A stretch of DNA of 39,189 nucleotides from Bacteroidaceae bacterium (GTDB taxonomy: Bacteria > Bacteroidota > Bacteroidia > Bacteroidales > Bacteroidaceae), in assembly GCA_017933995.1 (NCBI GenBank), contig JAGBKI010000039.1:1-39189 (forward strand), given 5' to 3'. Positions 30,539 to 38,221 of the stretch are shown piece by piece. Every line of letters begins with the position of its first letter. The first letter of the stretch is position 1. Both the position numbers and the translations under genes were made by a program. The notes under the pieces are model-generated. The model was given only the letters and a program-made list of their open reading frames with translations. It made no database searches and was not told the origin of the DNA.

Positions 30539-30632
30539 ACAAAGTTAAACCACATCGCAACAAGCATTCTTCGTTTGAGTTTTCCGAAAAGAACGGAATG
30601 AGGTCAATTTCATTCCAAGAAAACAACGCTTA

Positions 30633-31379
30633 GTGTTCATCCTTTCTTTCCTTCGCGCCTTAGGCCGCTACCTACAGCTGATGGGGCGGACGTTCGCCGT
30701 GCCCGAGCGGTGGCGCATGTTCCTGCGCTCCTACCTGCGCGAAATGGCGCAGCTCGGCGTGGACAGCATCGGCATCGTGCTGCTCATCTCGTTCTTCATC
30801 GGCGCCGTCATCTGCATTCAGATCAAGCTCAACATCCAGAGCGCGTGGATGCCCCTGTGGGTGAGCGGCTACGTGACGCGCGAGATTATGCTGCTGGAGT
30901 TCAGCAGTTCCATCATGTGTCTCATCCTGGCGGGCAAGGTGGGGTCGAACATTGCCTCCGAACTCGGCACGATGCGCACCAGCCAGCAGATTGACGCACT
31001 GGAGATAATGGGCGTGAACCCCGCCTCGTTTCTCATTCTGCCCAAGATTGCGGGTCTCGTGACGATGATACCCCTGCTGGTCATTTTCAGCACTGTGGCG
31101 GGCTTCGTGGGCGCCTACGCCACGGCCTACGTCGGCCACATCATCACGCCCAGCGACCTCACCGCCGGCCTGCAGCACGACTTCACGCAGTGGTTCTTCT
31201 GGATGGGCGTCATCAAGTCGCTGTTCTTCGCCTTCATCATCAGCAGCGTCTCGGCCTTCTTCGGCTACACCGTCGAGGGCGGCTCGCAGGAGGTGGGCAA
31301 GGCCTCGACCAACGCCGTCGTCTCCAGTTCGATGCTCATTCTCTTCTCCGACCTCTTCCTCACGCAGTTGCTCTCATGA
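30633..31379 (+). CDS. mlaE: MlaE-family lipid-transport ABC permease
   Basis: The 248-residue membrane protein is the permease of the MlaE/YrbE family that moves phospholipids between the membranes. Family segments include LISFFIGAVICIQIKLNI, SSSIMCLILAGKVGSNIASE, LGTMRTSQQIDALEIMGVNP and FIISSVSAFFGYTVEGGSQE followed by VGKASTNAVV. The start is GTG at 30633, as no ATG gives the family N-terminus. It overlaps mlaF by 3-4 nt (ATGA). No MlaD substrate-binding gene follows; it may lie elsewhere. Confidence 0.92.
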   Translation: MFILSFLRALGRYLQLMGRTFAVPERWRMFLRSYLREMAQLGVDSIGIVLLISFFIGAVICIQIKLNIQSAWMPLWVSGYVTREIMLLEFSSSIMCLILAGKVGSNIASELGTMRTSQQIDALEIMGVNPASFLILPKIAGLVTMIPLLVIFSTVAGFVGAYATAYVGHIITPSDLTAGLQHDFTQWFFWMGVIKSLFFAFIISSVSAFFGYTVEGGSQEVGKASTNAVVSSSMLILFSDLFLTQLLS

Positions 31380-32146
31380 TACAGCTCGAAAAACTCTCCA
31401 AGTCGTTCGCCGACAAGGACGTGCTGCACGGCATCGACAGCACGTTCAGCAGCGGCAACTGCAACCTCATCATCGGGCGCAGCGGCTCGGGCAAGACCGT
31501 GCTGATGAAGTGCATCGTGGGCCTGTTCGAACCTACCGGCGGGCGCGTGCTGTACGACGGGCGCGACTTCTGCCGCATGTCGAAGCGCGAGCGCACGATG
31601 CTGCGCCGCGAGATGGGCATGATTTTCCAGAACGCCGCGCTGTTCGACTCGATGACGGTGTTGGAGAACGTGATGTTCCCGCTCGACATGTTCAGTGCCG
31701 ACAGTTATAAGGACCGGCGCCGCCGCGCGGAGTTCTGCCTGGACCGTGTGGGGCTGGCCGACGCGCTGCAGAAGTTCCCCGGCGAAATCAGCGGCGGTAT
31801 GCAGAAGCGCGTGGCCATCGCCCGCGCCATCGCCCTGAAGCCCAAGTACCTTTTCTGCGACGAACCCAACAGCGGCCTCGACCCCAAGACGTCGCTCGTC
31901 ATTGACGAACTCATCTACGGCATCACGAAGGAGACCGGCACCGTCACCGTGATGAACACGCACGACATGAACTCCGTGCTGGGCATCGGCGACCACATCC
32001 TCTTCATCCACCAGGGCGACAAGGAGTGGGAGGGCACGAAGGACGAGGTGCTGGGTTCGGACAACCGCCGGCTGAGCGACTTCATCTTCGCCAGCGACTT
32101 CCTCAAAAAGGTGCGCGACGCCGGGCGCGCGCAGGCCGCCACCTAA
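31376..32146 (+). CDS. mlaF: MlaF-family ABC transporter ATP-binding protein
   Basis: The 256-residue ATPase powers the MlaE permease. It shows Walker A GRSGSGKT (34-41), the Q loop MIFQNAALFDSMTV, signature ISGGMQKRVAIARA, Walker B YLFCDEPNSGLDPKT and the switch His in MNTHDMNSV. The Met at 31376 overlaps the mlaE stop, showing translational coupling. A terminator follows 15 nt after the stop, so the transcript is bicistronic. Confidence 0.95.
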   Translation: MIQLEKLSKSFADKDVLHGIDSTFSSGNCNLIIGRSGSGKTVLMKCIVGLFEPTGGRVLYDGRDFCRMSKRERTMLRREMGMIFQNAALFDSMTVLENVMFPLDMFSADSYKDRRRRAEFCLDRVGLADALQKFPGEISGGMQKRVAIARAIALKPKYLFCDEPNSGLDPKTSLVIDELIYGITKETGTVTVMNTHDMNSVLGIGDHILFIHQGDKEWEGTKDEVLGSDNRRLSDFIFASDFLKKVRDAGRAQAAT

Positions 32147-32161
32147 CATAGCAAACACCCT

Positions 32162-32201
32162 TGCGGCTCCGTGCAGGAATCCTGCGAGCCGCATTTGTTT
32201 T
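32162..32201 (+). terminator. Rho-independent terminator of mlaEF
   Basis: TGCGGCTC (32162-32169) pairs with GAGCCGCA (32186-32193), with an inner GCAGGA/TCCTGC extension, followed by TTTGTTTT. Confidence 0.88.
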
Positions 32202-32236
32202 AATAGCCACCATTCACCTCCCCCAAGCATTTCACG

Positions 32237-33421
32237 ATGGAAACGCTCTCCCTCAAGTACGGCTGCAACCCCAACCAGCAACCAGCCTCCGTGAGTATAG
32301 CCGAAGGCAAACTGCCCTTCGAAGTCCTTTGTGGTCGTCCTGGCTACATCAACCTGCTCGACGCGCTCAACGCCTGGCAGCTTGTACGCGAATTACGCGC
32401 CGCCACGGGACTCCCCGCCGCCGCCTCGTTCAAGCACGTGTCGCCCGCCGGAGCCGCCGTGGCACTCCCACTCGACGAGACACTGAGCCGCATTTACTTC
32501 GTCGATGACCTGCCCCAACCACTCTCGCCCATAGCCACCGCTTACGCCCGTGCGCGCGGTGCCGACCGCATGTCGAGTTATGGCGACTTCGCCGCGCTGA
32601 GTGACACATGCGACCTTGCCACGGCCCTACTCCTCAAGCGCGAAGTCAGCGACGGCGTGATAGCCCCCGATTTCACGCCCGAAGCCCTTGATGTGCTCCG
32701 CGCCAAACGAAAAGGCACGTACTGCGTCATCAAGATGGACACCGCCTATCGCCCCGCTCCCGTGGAGCACAAGGAAGTGTTCGGCATCACGTTTGAGCAG
32801 GGTCGCAATGAAATCGACCTCGCCGACGACATGCTCTATACCCGCAACATCCCCACTCGTGCCAAGGACATACCCGCCGACGCCCTGCGCGACCTCAAAA
32901 TAGCGCTCATCACGCTTAAATACACCCAGAGCAACAGTGTCTGCTACACAAAGGGTGGCCAGGCCATCGGCATCGGGGCTGGCCAGCAAAGCCGCATACA
33001 CTGCACACGGCTGGCTGGCGACAAAGCAGATTTGTGGCATCTACGCCAGCACCCGCAAGTGCTCGCACTGCCATTCCGTCCCGGCATCCGCCGCGCCGAC
33101 CGCGATAACACCATCGACCTCTACCTCGGACGCGAAGCCGACGACGTATTGGCCGACGGCGCCTGGCAGCAGTTCTTCACCGAGAAGCCCCGTCCGCTCT
33201 CCGAGGCCGATAAGCGCGAGTGGCTCGCCCGCCAGACTGGCGTGTGCCTCGGCAGCGACGCCTTCTTCCCCTTCGGCGACAACATCGAGCGCGCCCGCAA
33301 GAGCGGTGTCTCCTATGTGGCCCAGGCGGGCGGCAGCGTGCGCGACGACCATGTCATCACCACCTGCGACAAGTATGGCATCGCCATGGCCTTCACCGGC
33401 ATCCGCCTCTTCCACCATTAA
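32237..33421 (+). CDS. AICAR transformylase (PurH-like, no IMP cyclohydrolase domain)
   Basis: The 394-residue protein is a monodomain phosphoribosylaminoimidazolecarboxamide formyltransferase, which uses 10-formyl-THF to formylate AICAR near the end of purine synthesis. Conserved parts are LKYGCNPNQQPA near the start, the catalytic SFKHVSPAGAA (Lys-His), ITLKYTQSNSVCYTKGGQAI then GIGAGQQSRIH, and the C-terminal SDAFFPFGDNIERA, QAGGSVRDDHVITTCD and FTGIRLFHH. The N-terminal MGS-like IMP cyclohydrolase domain of bifunctional PurH is absent, so cyclisation must be done by another protein or a second, full-length PurH. Confidence 0.92.
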   Translation: METLSLKYGCNPNQQPASVSIAEGKLPFEVLCGRPGYINLLDALNAWQLVRELRAATGLPAAASFKHVSPAGAAVALPLDETLSRIYFVDDLPQPLSPIATAYARARGADRMSSYGDFAALSDTCDLATALLLKREVSDGVIAPDFTPEALDVLRAKRKGTYCVIKMDTAYRPAPVEHKEVFGITFEQGRNEIDLADDMLYTRNIPTRAKDIPADALRDLKIALITLKYTQSNSVCYTKGGQAIGIGAGQQSRIHCTRLAGDKADLWHLRQHPQVLALPFRPGIRRADRDNTIDLYLGREADDVLADGAWQQFFTEKPRPLSEADKREWLARQTGVCLGSDAFFPFGDNIERARKSGVSYVAQAGGSVRDDHVITTCDKYGIAMAFTGIRLFHH

Positions 33422-33447
33422 CCCACCGCAACCTCACCCCGTTTTTT

Positions 33448-33648
33448 ATGCGCAAGGCATCACGCGACGAAGTGGCCCAGGCCATACAAGGCGGCATCGT
33501 GTTCCGCAAAAGTCCCGCCCCCGACGCGGGAAAATCCGGCAGCGTCAAGACCAAAGCCAAAAAGAAAGCCTACATCACCGGTGCCCACGGCTCGGCCTCC
33601 GCACGCAAGAAAGCGGCCATCCGCCAAGCCCGGGCGAAACGCAAATAA
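33448..33648 (+). CDS. Small, very basic protein of unknown function
   Basis: I do not recognise this 66-residue protein. It begins MRKASRDEVAQAIQGGIVF, and the rest is Lys/Arg/Ala-rich with a tract TKAKKKAYITGAHGSASARK and a tail IRQARAKRK. The composition suggests nucleic-acid binding. It follows the AICAR transformylase by 26 nt and may share its transcript. It is short, but its codon use matches the neighbourhood. Confidence 0.6.
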   Translation: MRKASRDEVAQAIQGGIVFRKSPAPDAGKSGSVKTKAKKKAYITGAHGSASARKKAAIRQARAKRK

Positions 33649-33735
33649 CCCGCTGTGACCCAGCCGCGTACCGTCGAAGCCACAGGCGAAGCGGGCATAA
33701 AAAGAATTGGAAAGCGGAAGTTTTAACCCAAAAAT

Positions 33736-33766
33736 TTTGCCGCGCCGACCTTTTGCCCTACATTTG
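33736..33766 (+). promoter_or_regulatory. Promoter for tRNA-Ser (TTTG - N19 - TACATTTG)
   Basis: TTTG at 33736-33739, 19-nt spacer, TACATTTG at 33759-33766, 15 nt before the tRNA. A full match to the Bacteroidetes -33/-7 consensus. Confidence 0.8.
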
Positions 33767-33781
33767 CACCCCGAACGCCAA

Positions 33782-33869
33782 GGAGAGATGCTCGAGTGGC
33801 TGAAGAGGCACGCCTGGAAAGCGTGTATACGCCAAAAGCGTATCCGGGGTTCGAATCCCCGTCTCTCCG
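33782..33869 (+). tRNA. tRNA-Ser (anticodon GGA)
   Basis: An 88-nt cloverleaf: acceptor GGAGAGA / TCTCTCC with G discriminator, anticodon stem CACGC-CTGGAAA-GCGTG with anticodon GGA, a long class II variable arm (ATACGC / GCGTAT), and T arm CGGGGTTCGAATCCCCG. CCA is not encoded. It reads UCC/UCU codons. Confidence 0.96.
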
Positions 33870-33879
33870 CATCCATCCC

Positions 33880-33923
33880 AGCAAGGACGGACTCACACCG
33901 AAGTCCGTCCTTGCTGTTTTTTT
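33880..33923 (+). terminator. Rho-independent terminator after tRNA-Ser
   Basis: Perfect 14-bp stem AGCAAGGACGGACT (33880-33893) / AGTCCGTCCTTGCT (33902-33915), followed by G and seven T. Confidence 0.93.
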
Positions 33924-34040
33924 CATGCCTCCCGAAAAAGAGGGAAACTGGAGAACAAACAGCGGAAATCGTGCGGACGCCAATCCGTTGGCCTCGGATT
34001 CCTTAGCGGAAAGCCATAAAAACTTTTTGAGCCCGTGCAA

Positions 34041-34107
34041 TTCTGCAAATTAAGGCTTAATTTGCAGAAACTAAGGCTTAGTTTATACAAACTTAGGCTT
34101 AATTTGT
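34041..34107. repeat. Three consecutive palindromes built on TTAAGGCTTAA
   Basis: TTCTGCAAATTAAG / CTTAATTTGCAGAA around a single central base (34041-34069), AAACTAAGGCTTAGTTT (34068-34084), and ACAAACTTAGGCTTAATTTG (from 34087). The three share the core AAGGCTTA or AGGCTTA. They lie in the gene-free stretch between the two tRNA genes (33924-34282), where nothing else was found. Confidence 0.82.
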
Positions 34108-34282
34108 AGATTTGCTTGGGTATAGACAGGATTTAAGCCGCAACAGACACGTTTCAGCCCACAGCCGCTGCGATTTTCACCGCATCGGCCAAAAGCGCCA
34201 AAGGGAAAATGCGGTTTTACAGGCCGCAATACGCCCGCCGAACCTGTTTTTTATACATTTTATGCTTTTTCCGGCCAAAAGT

Positions 34283-34313
34283 TTTGCCAATCCAAAAAGC
34301 CGCCGTACTTTTG
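34283..34313 (+). promoter_or_regulatory. Promoter for initiator tRNA (TTTG - N19 - TACTTTTG)
   Basis: TTTG at 34283-34286, exactly 19 nt, then TACTTTTGC at 34306-34313, 35 nt before the tRNA. Confidence 0.8.
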
Positions 34314-34348
34314 CACCGCATTTCCGAAAAGGAACTGCGACATTACAT

Positions 34349-34421
34349 CGCGGAGTGGAGCAGTTGGTAGCTCGCCAGGCTCATAACCTGGAGGTCACTG
34401 GTTCGAGTCCGGTCTCCGCAA
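34349..34421 (+). tRNA. Initiator tRNA-Met (anticodon CAT)
   Basis: A 73-nt cloverleaf with acceptor CGCGGAG / CTCCGCA. The first pair is C1-A72, the mismatch that marks bacterial initiator tRNA. The anticodon stem is CCAGG-CTCATAA-CCTGG; the T arm is ACTGG-TTCGAGT-CCGGT. The third G-C pair of the usual initiator anticodon stem is A-T here. CCA is not encoded. Confidence 0.93.
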
Positions 34422-34435
34422 CAACGCATCGCGAA

Positions 34436-34470
34436 AAAGGCTTGCCGTTTTGGGCAAGCCTTTCTTTATT
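34436..34470 (+). terminator. Rho-independent terminator after the initiator tRNA
   Basis: Perfect 11-bp stem AAAGGCTTGCC (34436-34446) / GGCAAGCCTTT (34453-34463) with T-rich sequence CTTTATT after it. Confidence 0.9.
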
Positions 34471-34529
34471 TTCTTTGCAGCAAGTGCGCCAATGCGGCTG
34501 TAAGCGCGCTGTAGAATTTATTTGCATAT

Positions 34530-35567
34530 CTATTTCGTTCTGTATCTGCAATACGCGTTCCAAGCATCCATCACGCTGTCTGTCACTTCCCTACCGTCAA
34601 AGAACTCTGCTTGGCATTCGTTCTTGAATGGCGACCAGTTGCCACAAATGATGCCATTATGGGCGATGATGGGTTGGAAGATGCCGCTGTTGTTGTGGGC
34701 TCGATGGCGATGTTCCACCGGGAGCACGACATCACGGCTCTTGTAGGCAATGAGGTATTCATCGTAGGGCGGTATCAGCAGATACTTTCCACTTCGGAAA
34801 CCTCTTGTGCGGCAATCGTCTGTCAGGTAGAAGCTGCGCCCCTGCCATGTTTCTTGATGAATCCAGCCTCCCAACATCTCGATTCCCCTCTTGCAGTCGC
34901 TCACGTTCAGGCCAGACCACCACACAAAATCTTCCAGGGTGGCGGGTCCACGGCTCTGGAAGTATTTGCGTGTGAAACGCATCAAGGCTTCGTCCCGGTC
35001 TATGTGGGTCGGTTTCTTTACCTTCTTGGCCGAAAGGGTGTAGGTGGCTTTTGTTGGATGCAGCTCACCGCTACAAAGCGTTCCCGACATTTCGGCCATG
35101 CGGATATGGTAAGAGAGACGATGGTCATCCATGCGAATGTCGTTCTCTGCCAATGCCTGAACAAAATTCTCCTTTGTGGCACTTCCCATATAGGCGGCGG
35201 TCTGCTCCAAGATGTCCCTCACCTTTAGTAGCTCTTCGTTGGGAATGCTGACCTTGTTACTGGCCATCCATCCTTTGGTAACGGCTATGGCTTTGGGCGC
35301 ACAAAGATGAAGGAATGTCCAATAGTCCTTGGCCGTAACCAGCTGCCATGTGCCACGCATCAGGTGCAGACGGATAATCTGCCCGCTGTCGTATGCCGCC
35401 TTGAATGCTTTATGCGATGGTCGGCGCGTCCGCATGGCCACTGCCCAGCGCATCATGCGATACTCTTGGGCCTGCATGGCTCCCATGTGGCTCACTACCT
35501 CAGACGGGCTATCAAACTGAGGCGCCGTCAATTGCTGGTTCAGGAGTCGGATGGCTATGGGGTTCAT
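34530..35567 (-). CDS. Winged-helix DNA-binding protein (AlkZ/YcaQ-like)
   Basis: The 345-residue protein has the features of the AlkZ-like winged-helix family, some of which are DNA glycosylases for bulky or cross-linked lesions. It has a Gln-x-Gln-containing segment GAMQAQEYRMMRWAVAMRT near residue 28-46, LHLMRGTWQLVTAKDYWTFL, the domain EALMRFTRKYFQSRGPATLE followed by DFVWWSGLN, and a C-terminal IPPYDEYLIAYKSRD and GNWSPFKNE. Glycosylase activity is inferred from family only. It starts 2 nt after the TIGR04076 gene and ends a minus-strand block. GC looks lower than in the flanking DNA. Confidence 0.88.
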   Translation of the reverse strand: MNPIAIRLLNQQLTAPQFDSPSEVVSHMGAMQAQEYRMMRWAVAMRTRRPSHKAFKAAYDSGQIIRLHLMRGTWQLVTAKDYWTFLHLCAPKAIAVTKGWMASNKVSIPNEELLKVRDILEQTAAYMGSATKENFVQALAENDIRMDDHRLSYHIRMAEMSGTLCSGELHPTKATYTLSAKKVKKPTHIDRDEALMRFTRKYFQSRGPATLEDFVWWSGLNVSDCKRGIEMLGGWIHQETWQGRSFYLTDDCRTRGFRSGKYLLIPPYDEYLIAYKSRDVVLPVEHRHRAHNNSGIFQPIIAHNGIICGNWSPFKNECQAEFFDGREVTDSVMDAWNAYCRYRTK

Positions 35568-35569
35568 AT

Positions 35570-35872
35570 TTACTCGATCACTTCAATATAAAAACTGAAC
35601 GGACGGAAGCCGTCGTTACAACTGATCATCGCGCTCATAGGGTTCTTCATCCATCCGTCGTAGAAGTTTCCCTCGCCTTTGGCCAATGATTCCACAAATT
35701 CGCACATGGAATACCAAGCAGCTGGACACATACCTTCTGGCCGTTCACCATTCTCAGAAATCCATTGCTGCCCCTCTCTCACGTCGCAAGCATGCTCAAT
35801 GGGATTCTCATATTTCTCCATAAGGTCTAAATATAGCGTCTGCCGAATGGCCGTAATTCGTACTCTATTCAT
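35570..35872 (-). CDS. TIGR04076 family protein
   Basis: The 100-residue protein fits the TIGR04076 family: KYENPIEHACDVREGQQWIS, RPEGMCPAAWYSMCEFV, GGNF-like GEGNFYDGWMKNPMSAMISC and NDGFRPFSFYIEVIE. It contains three Cys, two of which (in HAC and MC) are conserved. Function is not known; the family is common in anaerobes. Confidence 0.85.
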   Translation of the reverse strand: MNRVRITAIRQTLYLDLMEKYENPIEHACDVREGQQWISENGERPEGMCPAAWYSMCEFVESLAKGEGNFYDGWMKNPMSAMISCNDGFRPFSFYIEVIE

Positions 35873-35918
35873 TTGTTATCCATAGATTGGGTGTTTTTGT
35901 TCTCATCGGAAAAGATTC

Positions 35919-36782
35919 TCAAAACAAGGTCAGCTGCTCTGGCTGTGGAAATTCGCGGAGATAGGCAAAGACATCATCCAGGGTGGAGAGGATGCCATGC
36001 TGATTGCAGGTTTCTTTGAAAAGAGACATCAAGGCAGCTGCATTGGGGGATGACAGCTGATAGGCGTTTCCGTATTCCTGAATGTATCGCTGCTTCAGTC
36101 CGGGGAAATTGCGGTCGAGTGCCGCATAATAAGACTCCCTGTCGCCTTCGCGAAGGGTCATGCCCATCCAGAAGCAGATGATGCCTTTTACGCCTGTCTG
36201 GATGCAGGCCTCCAAAATTGCTTTGATGTTTTCCTCCGTATCGCTGATATACGGCAATACGGGACAGAGCCACACAACCGTTGGGATACCTCGGTCTTGC
36301 AGTTCGCGCAGCACTTCCACACGGCGTGAACTGGGGCAAACGCCCGGTTCCATCTTCCGGCTCAGCGTGTCGTCCATAATGGTAAGTGACATCTGCACCA
36401 CGCACTTGGTGCGCTGGTTGATGGACTCCAATATGTCTATGTCGCGAAGCACCCGATCAGACTTTGTAATCAGCGTCGCCCCGAAACCATAACGATAGAT
36501 GAGTTCCAAGCATTTACGGGTAATCTGAAGCTGTTCCTCGCAGTGTTGATATGGGTCGGCCATCGAGCCGGTGCCAATCATGCAAGGTTTTCGCTTGGAG
36601 CGTAGTGCTTTTTCCAACAACTGCGGGGCGTTGTGTTTTACCGCCACATCTTCGAAGAGATGTTCCATTCCATACACTTTGCTTCGTGCATCGCAGTACA
36701 CGCATCCGTGCGTACAGCCTCGATACACATTCATGCCCCCGTGGAAAGAGGTCAGGATGGATTTTGCCTCGATATAGTGCAT
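35919..36782 (-). CDS. Radical SAM protein (SPL-type)
   Basis: The 287-residue protein has the radical SAM cluster motif as RGCTHGCVYC (Cys23, Cys27, Cys30) following MNVY. It also shows PCMIGTGSMADPYQHCEEQL, TLITKSDRVLRDIDIL and MSLTIMDDTLSRKMEPG, typical of the spore-photoproduct-lyase-like Rv2578c-type family. The reaction is not known. It lies between the NTF2-like and TIGR04076 genes (gaps 22 and 46 nt) on the same strand. Confidence 0.9.
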   Translation of the reverse strand: MHYIEAKSILTSFHGGMNVYRGCTHGCVYCDARSKVYGMEHLFEDVAVKHNAPQLLEKALRSKRKPCMIGTGSMADPYQHCEEQLQITRKCLELIYRYGFGATLITKSDRVLRDIDILESINQRTKCVVQMSLTIMDDTLSRKMEPGVCPSSRRVEVLRELQDRGIPTVVWLCPVLPYISDTEENIKAILEACIQTGVKGIICFWMGMTLREGDRESYYAALDRNFPGLKQRYIQEYGNAYQLSSPNAAALMSLFKETCNQHGILSTLDDVFAYLREFPQPEQLTLF

Positions 36783-36804
36783 GGGATGTTGGCGGCAGGT
36801 ATCA

Positions 36805-37215
36805 TCACTCGTCTATCTTTCCATCCCAGCCCTGTGCCATTGAGGTATGTTCGTGCAACACGCGCCACCGTCCGCTCTGTTTTTCTAAATAGTCTGTCTG
36901 GCGCATCATGAACGGTGGATTAACGGAACCGTCCTTGTTCACTGTGTCCCATCGCTGAACGGAGCAGACCAGAGCCGTAGCGCCCACGATACGGGTGCGG
37001 ATATCGAGAATTTCCACGTCGCACGACTTTAGGTTGCCAAAGGCTTCGTCAAAAACCGCCTTTGCTTTCTCCACACCGACGCTTGCATATGGTGCCGCGT
37101 CGAACCAAATAGTCTCGCTTGTCCAGTCCTTGGTGCTATCGGCACCCGAAAACGACTGTGCTATCTGCCGCACTATATCCTCCACTTGTTGTTTGTCTGT
37201 CACAGTTGTATTCAT
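36805..37215 (-). CDS. NTF2-like (SnoaL/DUF4440-type) protein
   Basis: The 136-residue protein has the NTF2-like fold pattern: N-terminal helix VEDIVRQIAQSFSGADS, ETIWFDAAPYASVGVEKAKA, and beta strands IVGATALVCSVQRWDTV, and at the end SGRWRVLHEHTSMA (the His pair common in SnoaL-like proteins). Substrate or binding partner unknown; it is followed by the radical SAM gene 22 nt downstream. Confidence 0.85.
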   Translation of the reverse strand: MNTTVTDKQQVEDIVRQIAQSFSGADSTKDWTSETIWFDAAPYASVGVEKAKAVFDEAFGNLKSCDVEILDIRTRIVGATALVCSVQRWDTVNKDGSVNPPFMMRQTDYLEKQSGRWRVLHEHTSMAQGWDGKIDE

Positions 37216-37273
37216 TTTATTGTTAATGGTAAATTGAAATCTGGAATGGTAGACCTTTTTACATCGTATAATC

Positions 37274-37837
37274 TCATTTCAACCGCTTGCCGTCCGAATA
37301 GGCTTTGCCGACGACCTTGCCTAACTGGATATAGATGTGATGAACGGGGTCGTAGGTAATAATATTCATCTTCTCGACATCGGGATTGCCGTCAGCAGCC
37401 AGATATTGCTCGTCGCAGAGGATATTTACAATGTCTGCCACGAGATAGTAGCCCGTTTCGCTCTCGTCTATTTTCTCCTTGACGCGGCACTCCATCGTCA
37501 TCGGGAGTTCCTTGAACACAGGGGCATTCACGTTGGGGGCTTTCTCTACAGTCCAGCCTGTTTTCTTCATTTTCTCTGGCTCTTTCCTTCCACTGACGAT
37601 ACCCACATAGTCTGCTGCCACAAGTGTCTCCGTGGTAGCGAAGGCAACGGTAAATTCGCTGTTATCCTTGAGGTTGTCGGTTGTCTGGTGGGAACCGAGC
37701 GAGATAACGATTTCGTGCATATCCCATTGTCCACCCCAAGCGGCGTTCATGGCATTTGCATTACCATCTTTGTCATAAGTGCCGATAATCAGCACCGGTT
37801 GTGGAAGGATCCACGGCTTTGATCCAAAACTTTTCAT
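37274..37837 (-). CDS. Flavin reductase family protein
   Basis: The 187-residue protein has the split-barrel flavin reductase pattern: MKSFGSKPWILPQPVLIIGT, DGNANAMNAAWGGQWDMHEI, TTDNLKDNSEFTVAFAT and GRKEPEKMKKTGWTVEKAP. FMN is the likely cofactor. The ATG at 37837 is the family start; the upstream in-frame ATG at 37912 adds a non-family tail. It is the first gene of the five-gene block ending at 34530 and may deliver reduced flavin or modify small molecules. Confidence 0.9.
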   Translation of the reverse strand: MKSFGSKPWILPQPVLIIGTYDKDGNANAMNAAWGGQWDMHEIVISLGSHQTTDNLKDNSEFTVAFATTETLVAADYVGIVSGRKEPEKMKKTGWTVEKAPNVNAPVFKELPMTMECRVKEKIDESETGYYLVADIVNILCDEQYLAADGNPDVEKMNIITYDPVHHIYIQLGKVVGKAYSDGKRLK

Positions 37838-37982
37838 AACCTTCGTACTATTATTTGTTTCCTTGTTATTCTTGCCTGATTGCCTGATAATCGTAGTGAC
37901 TAACTTCTGCAATCACCTCAACACCCAATTCACTTACTTCTGATACTTCTTCCAAGGTGCCATCGGAACCCCTACTTTCCGC

Positions 37983-38160
37983 ATAAATCCTCATTTCCTA
38001 TCAATCTATCAGGCTATCAGTTCTTTTATTACCCGCCTCCGCACTTCCTATAATATATCTATATAATTGATTATTCATAAAAAAATATACTATAAGACAG
38101 ATTGGCAGGAGGCTAAAAAGAACTGTTAGAACTGTATAGATTGATAGAATTTAGGGATTA
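37983..38160. repeat. Imperfect long inverted repeat with AT-rich core
   Basis: Paired blocks from outside in: CTATCAATCTAT (37998-38009) / ATAGATTGATAG (38136-38147), AGTTCTTTT (38019-38027) / AAAAGAACT (38116-38124), GCCTCC (38035-38040) / GGAGGC (38108-38113). The core holds ATTGATTAT, the complement of the ATAATCAAT in the element at 18999-19179. It fills the gene-free gap between the flavin reductase and GltD-like genes. Confidence 0.78.
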
Positions 38161-38221
38161 GGAGAAAAATGAATGAAGTTGCGCGGAAAGCGGGCAATCC
38201 AACGATAAGCAGGCGTTCGCG

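Noticed and set aside
30158-30601. 147-residue open frame over the 84-bp repeat before mlaE
   Set aside because: Repetitive translation of the tandem unit, no start context, and it overlaps promoter-like sequence.
34349-34421. tRNA gene as an attachment site of an integrated element
   Set aside because: I found no repeat of the tRNA 3' end at the far side of the 34.5-37.8 kb block and no integrase gene.
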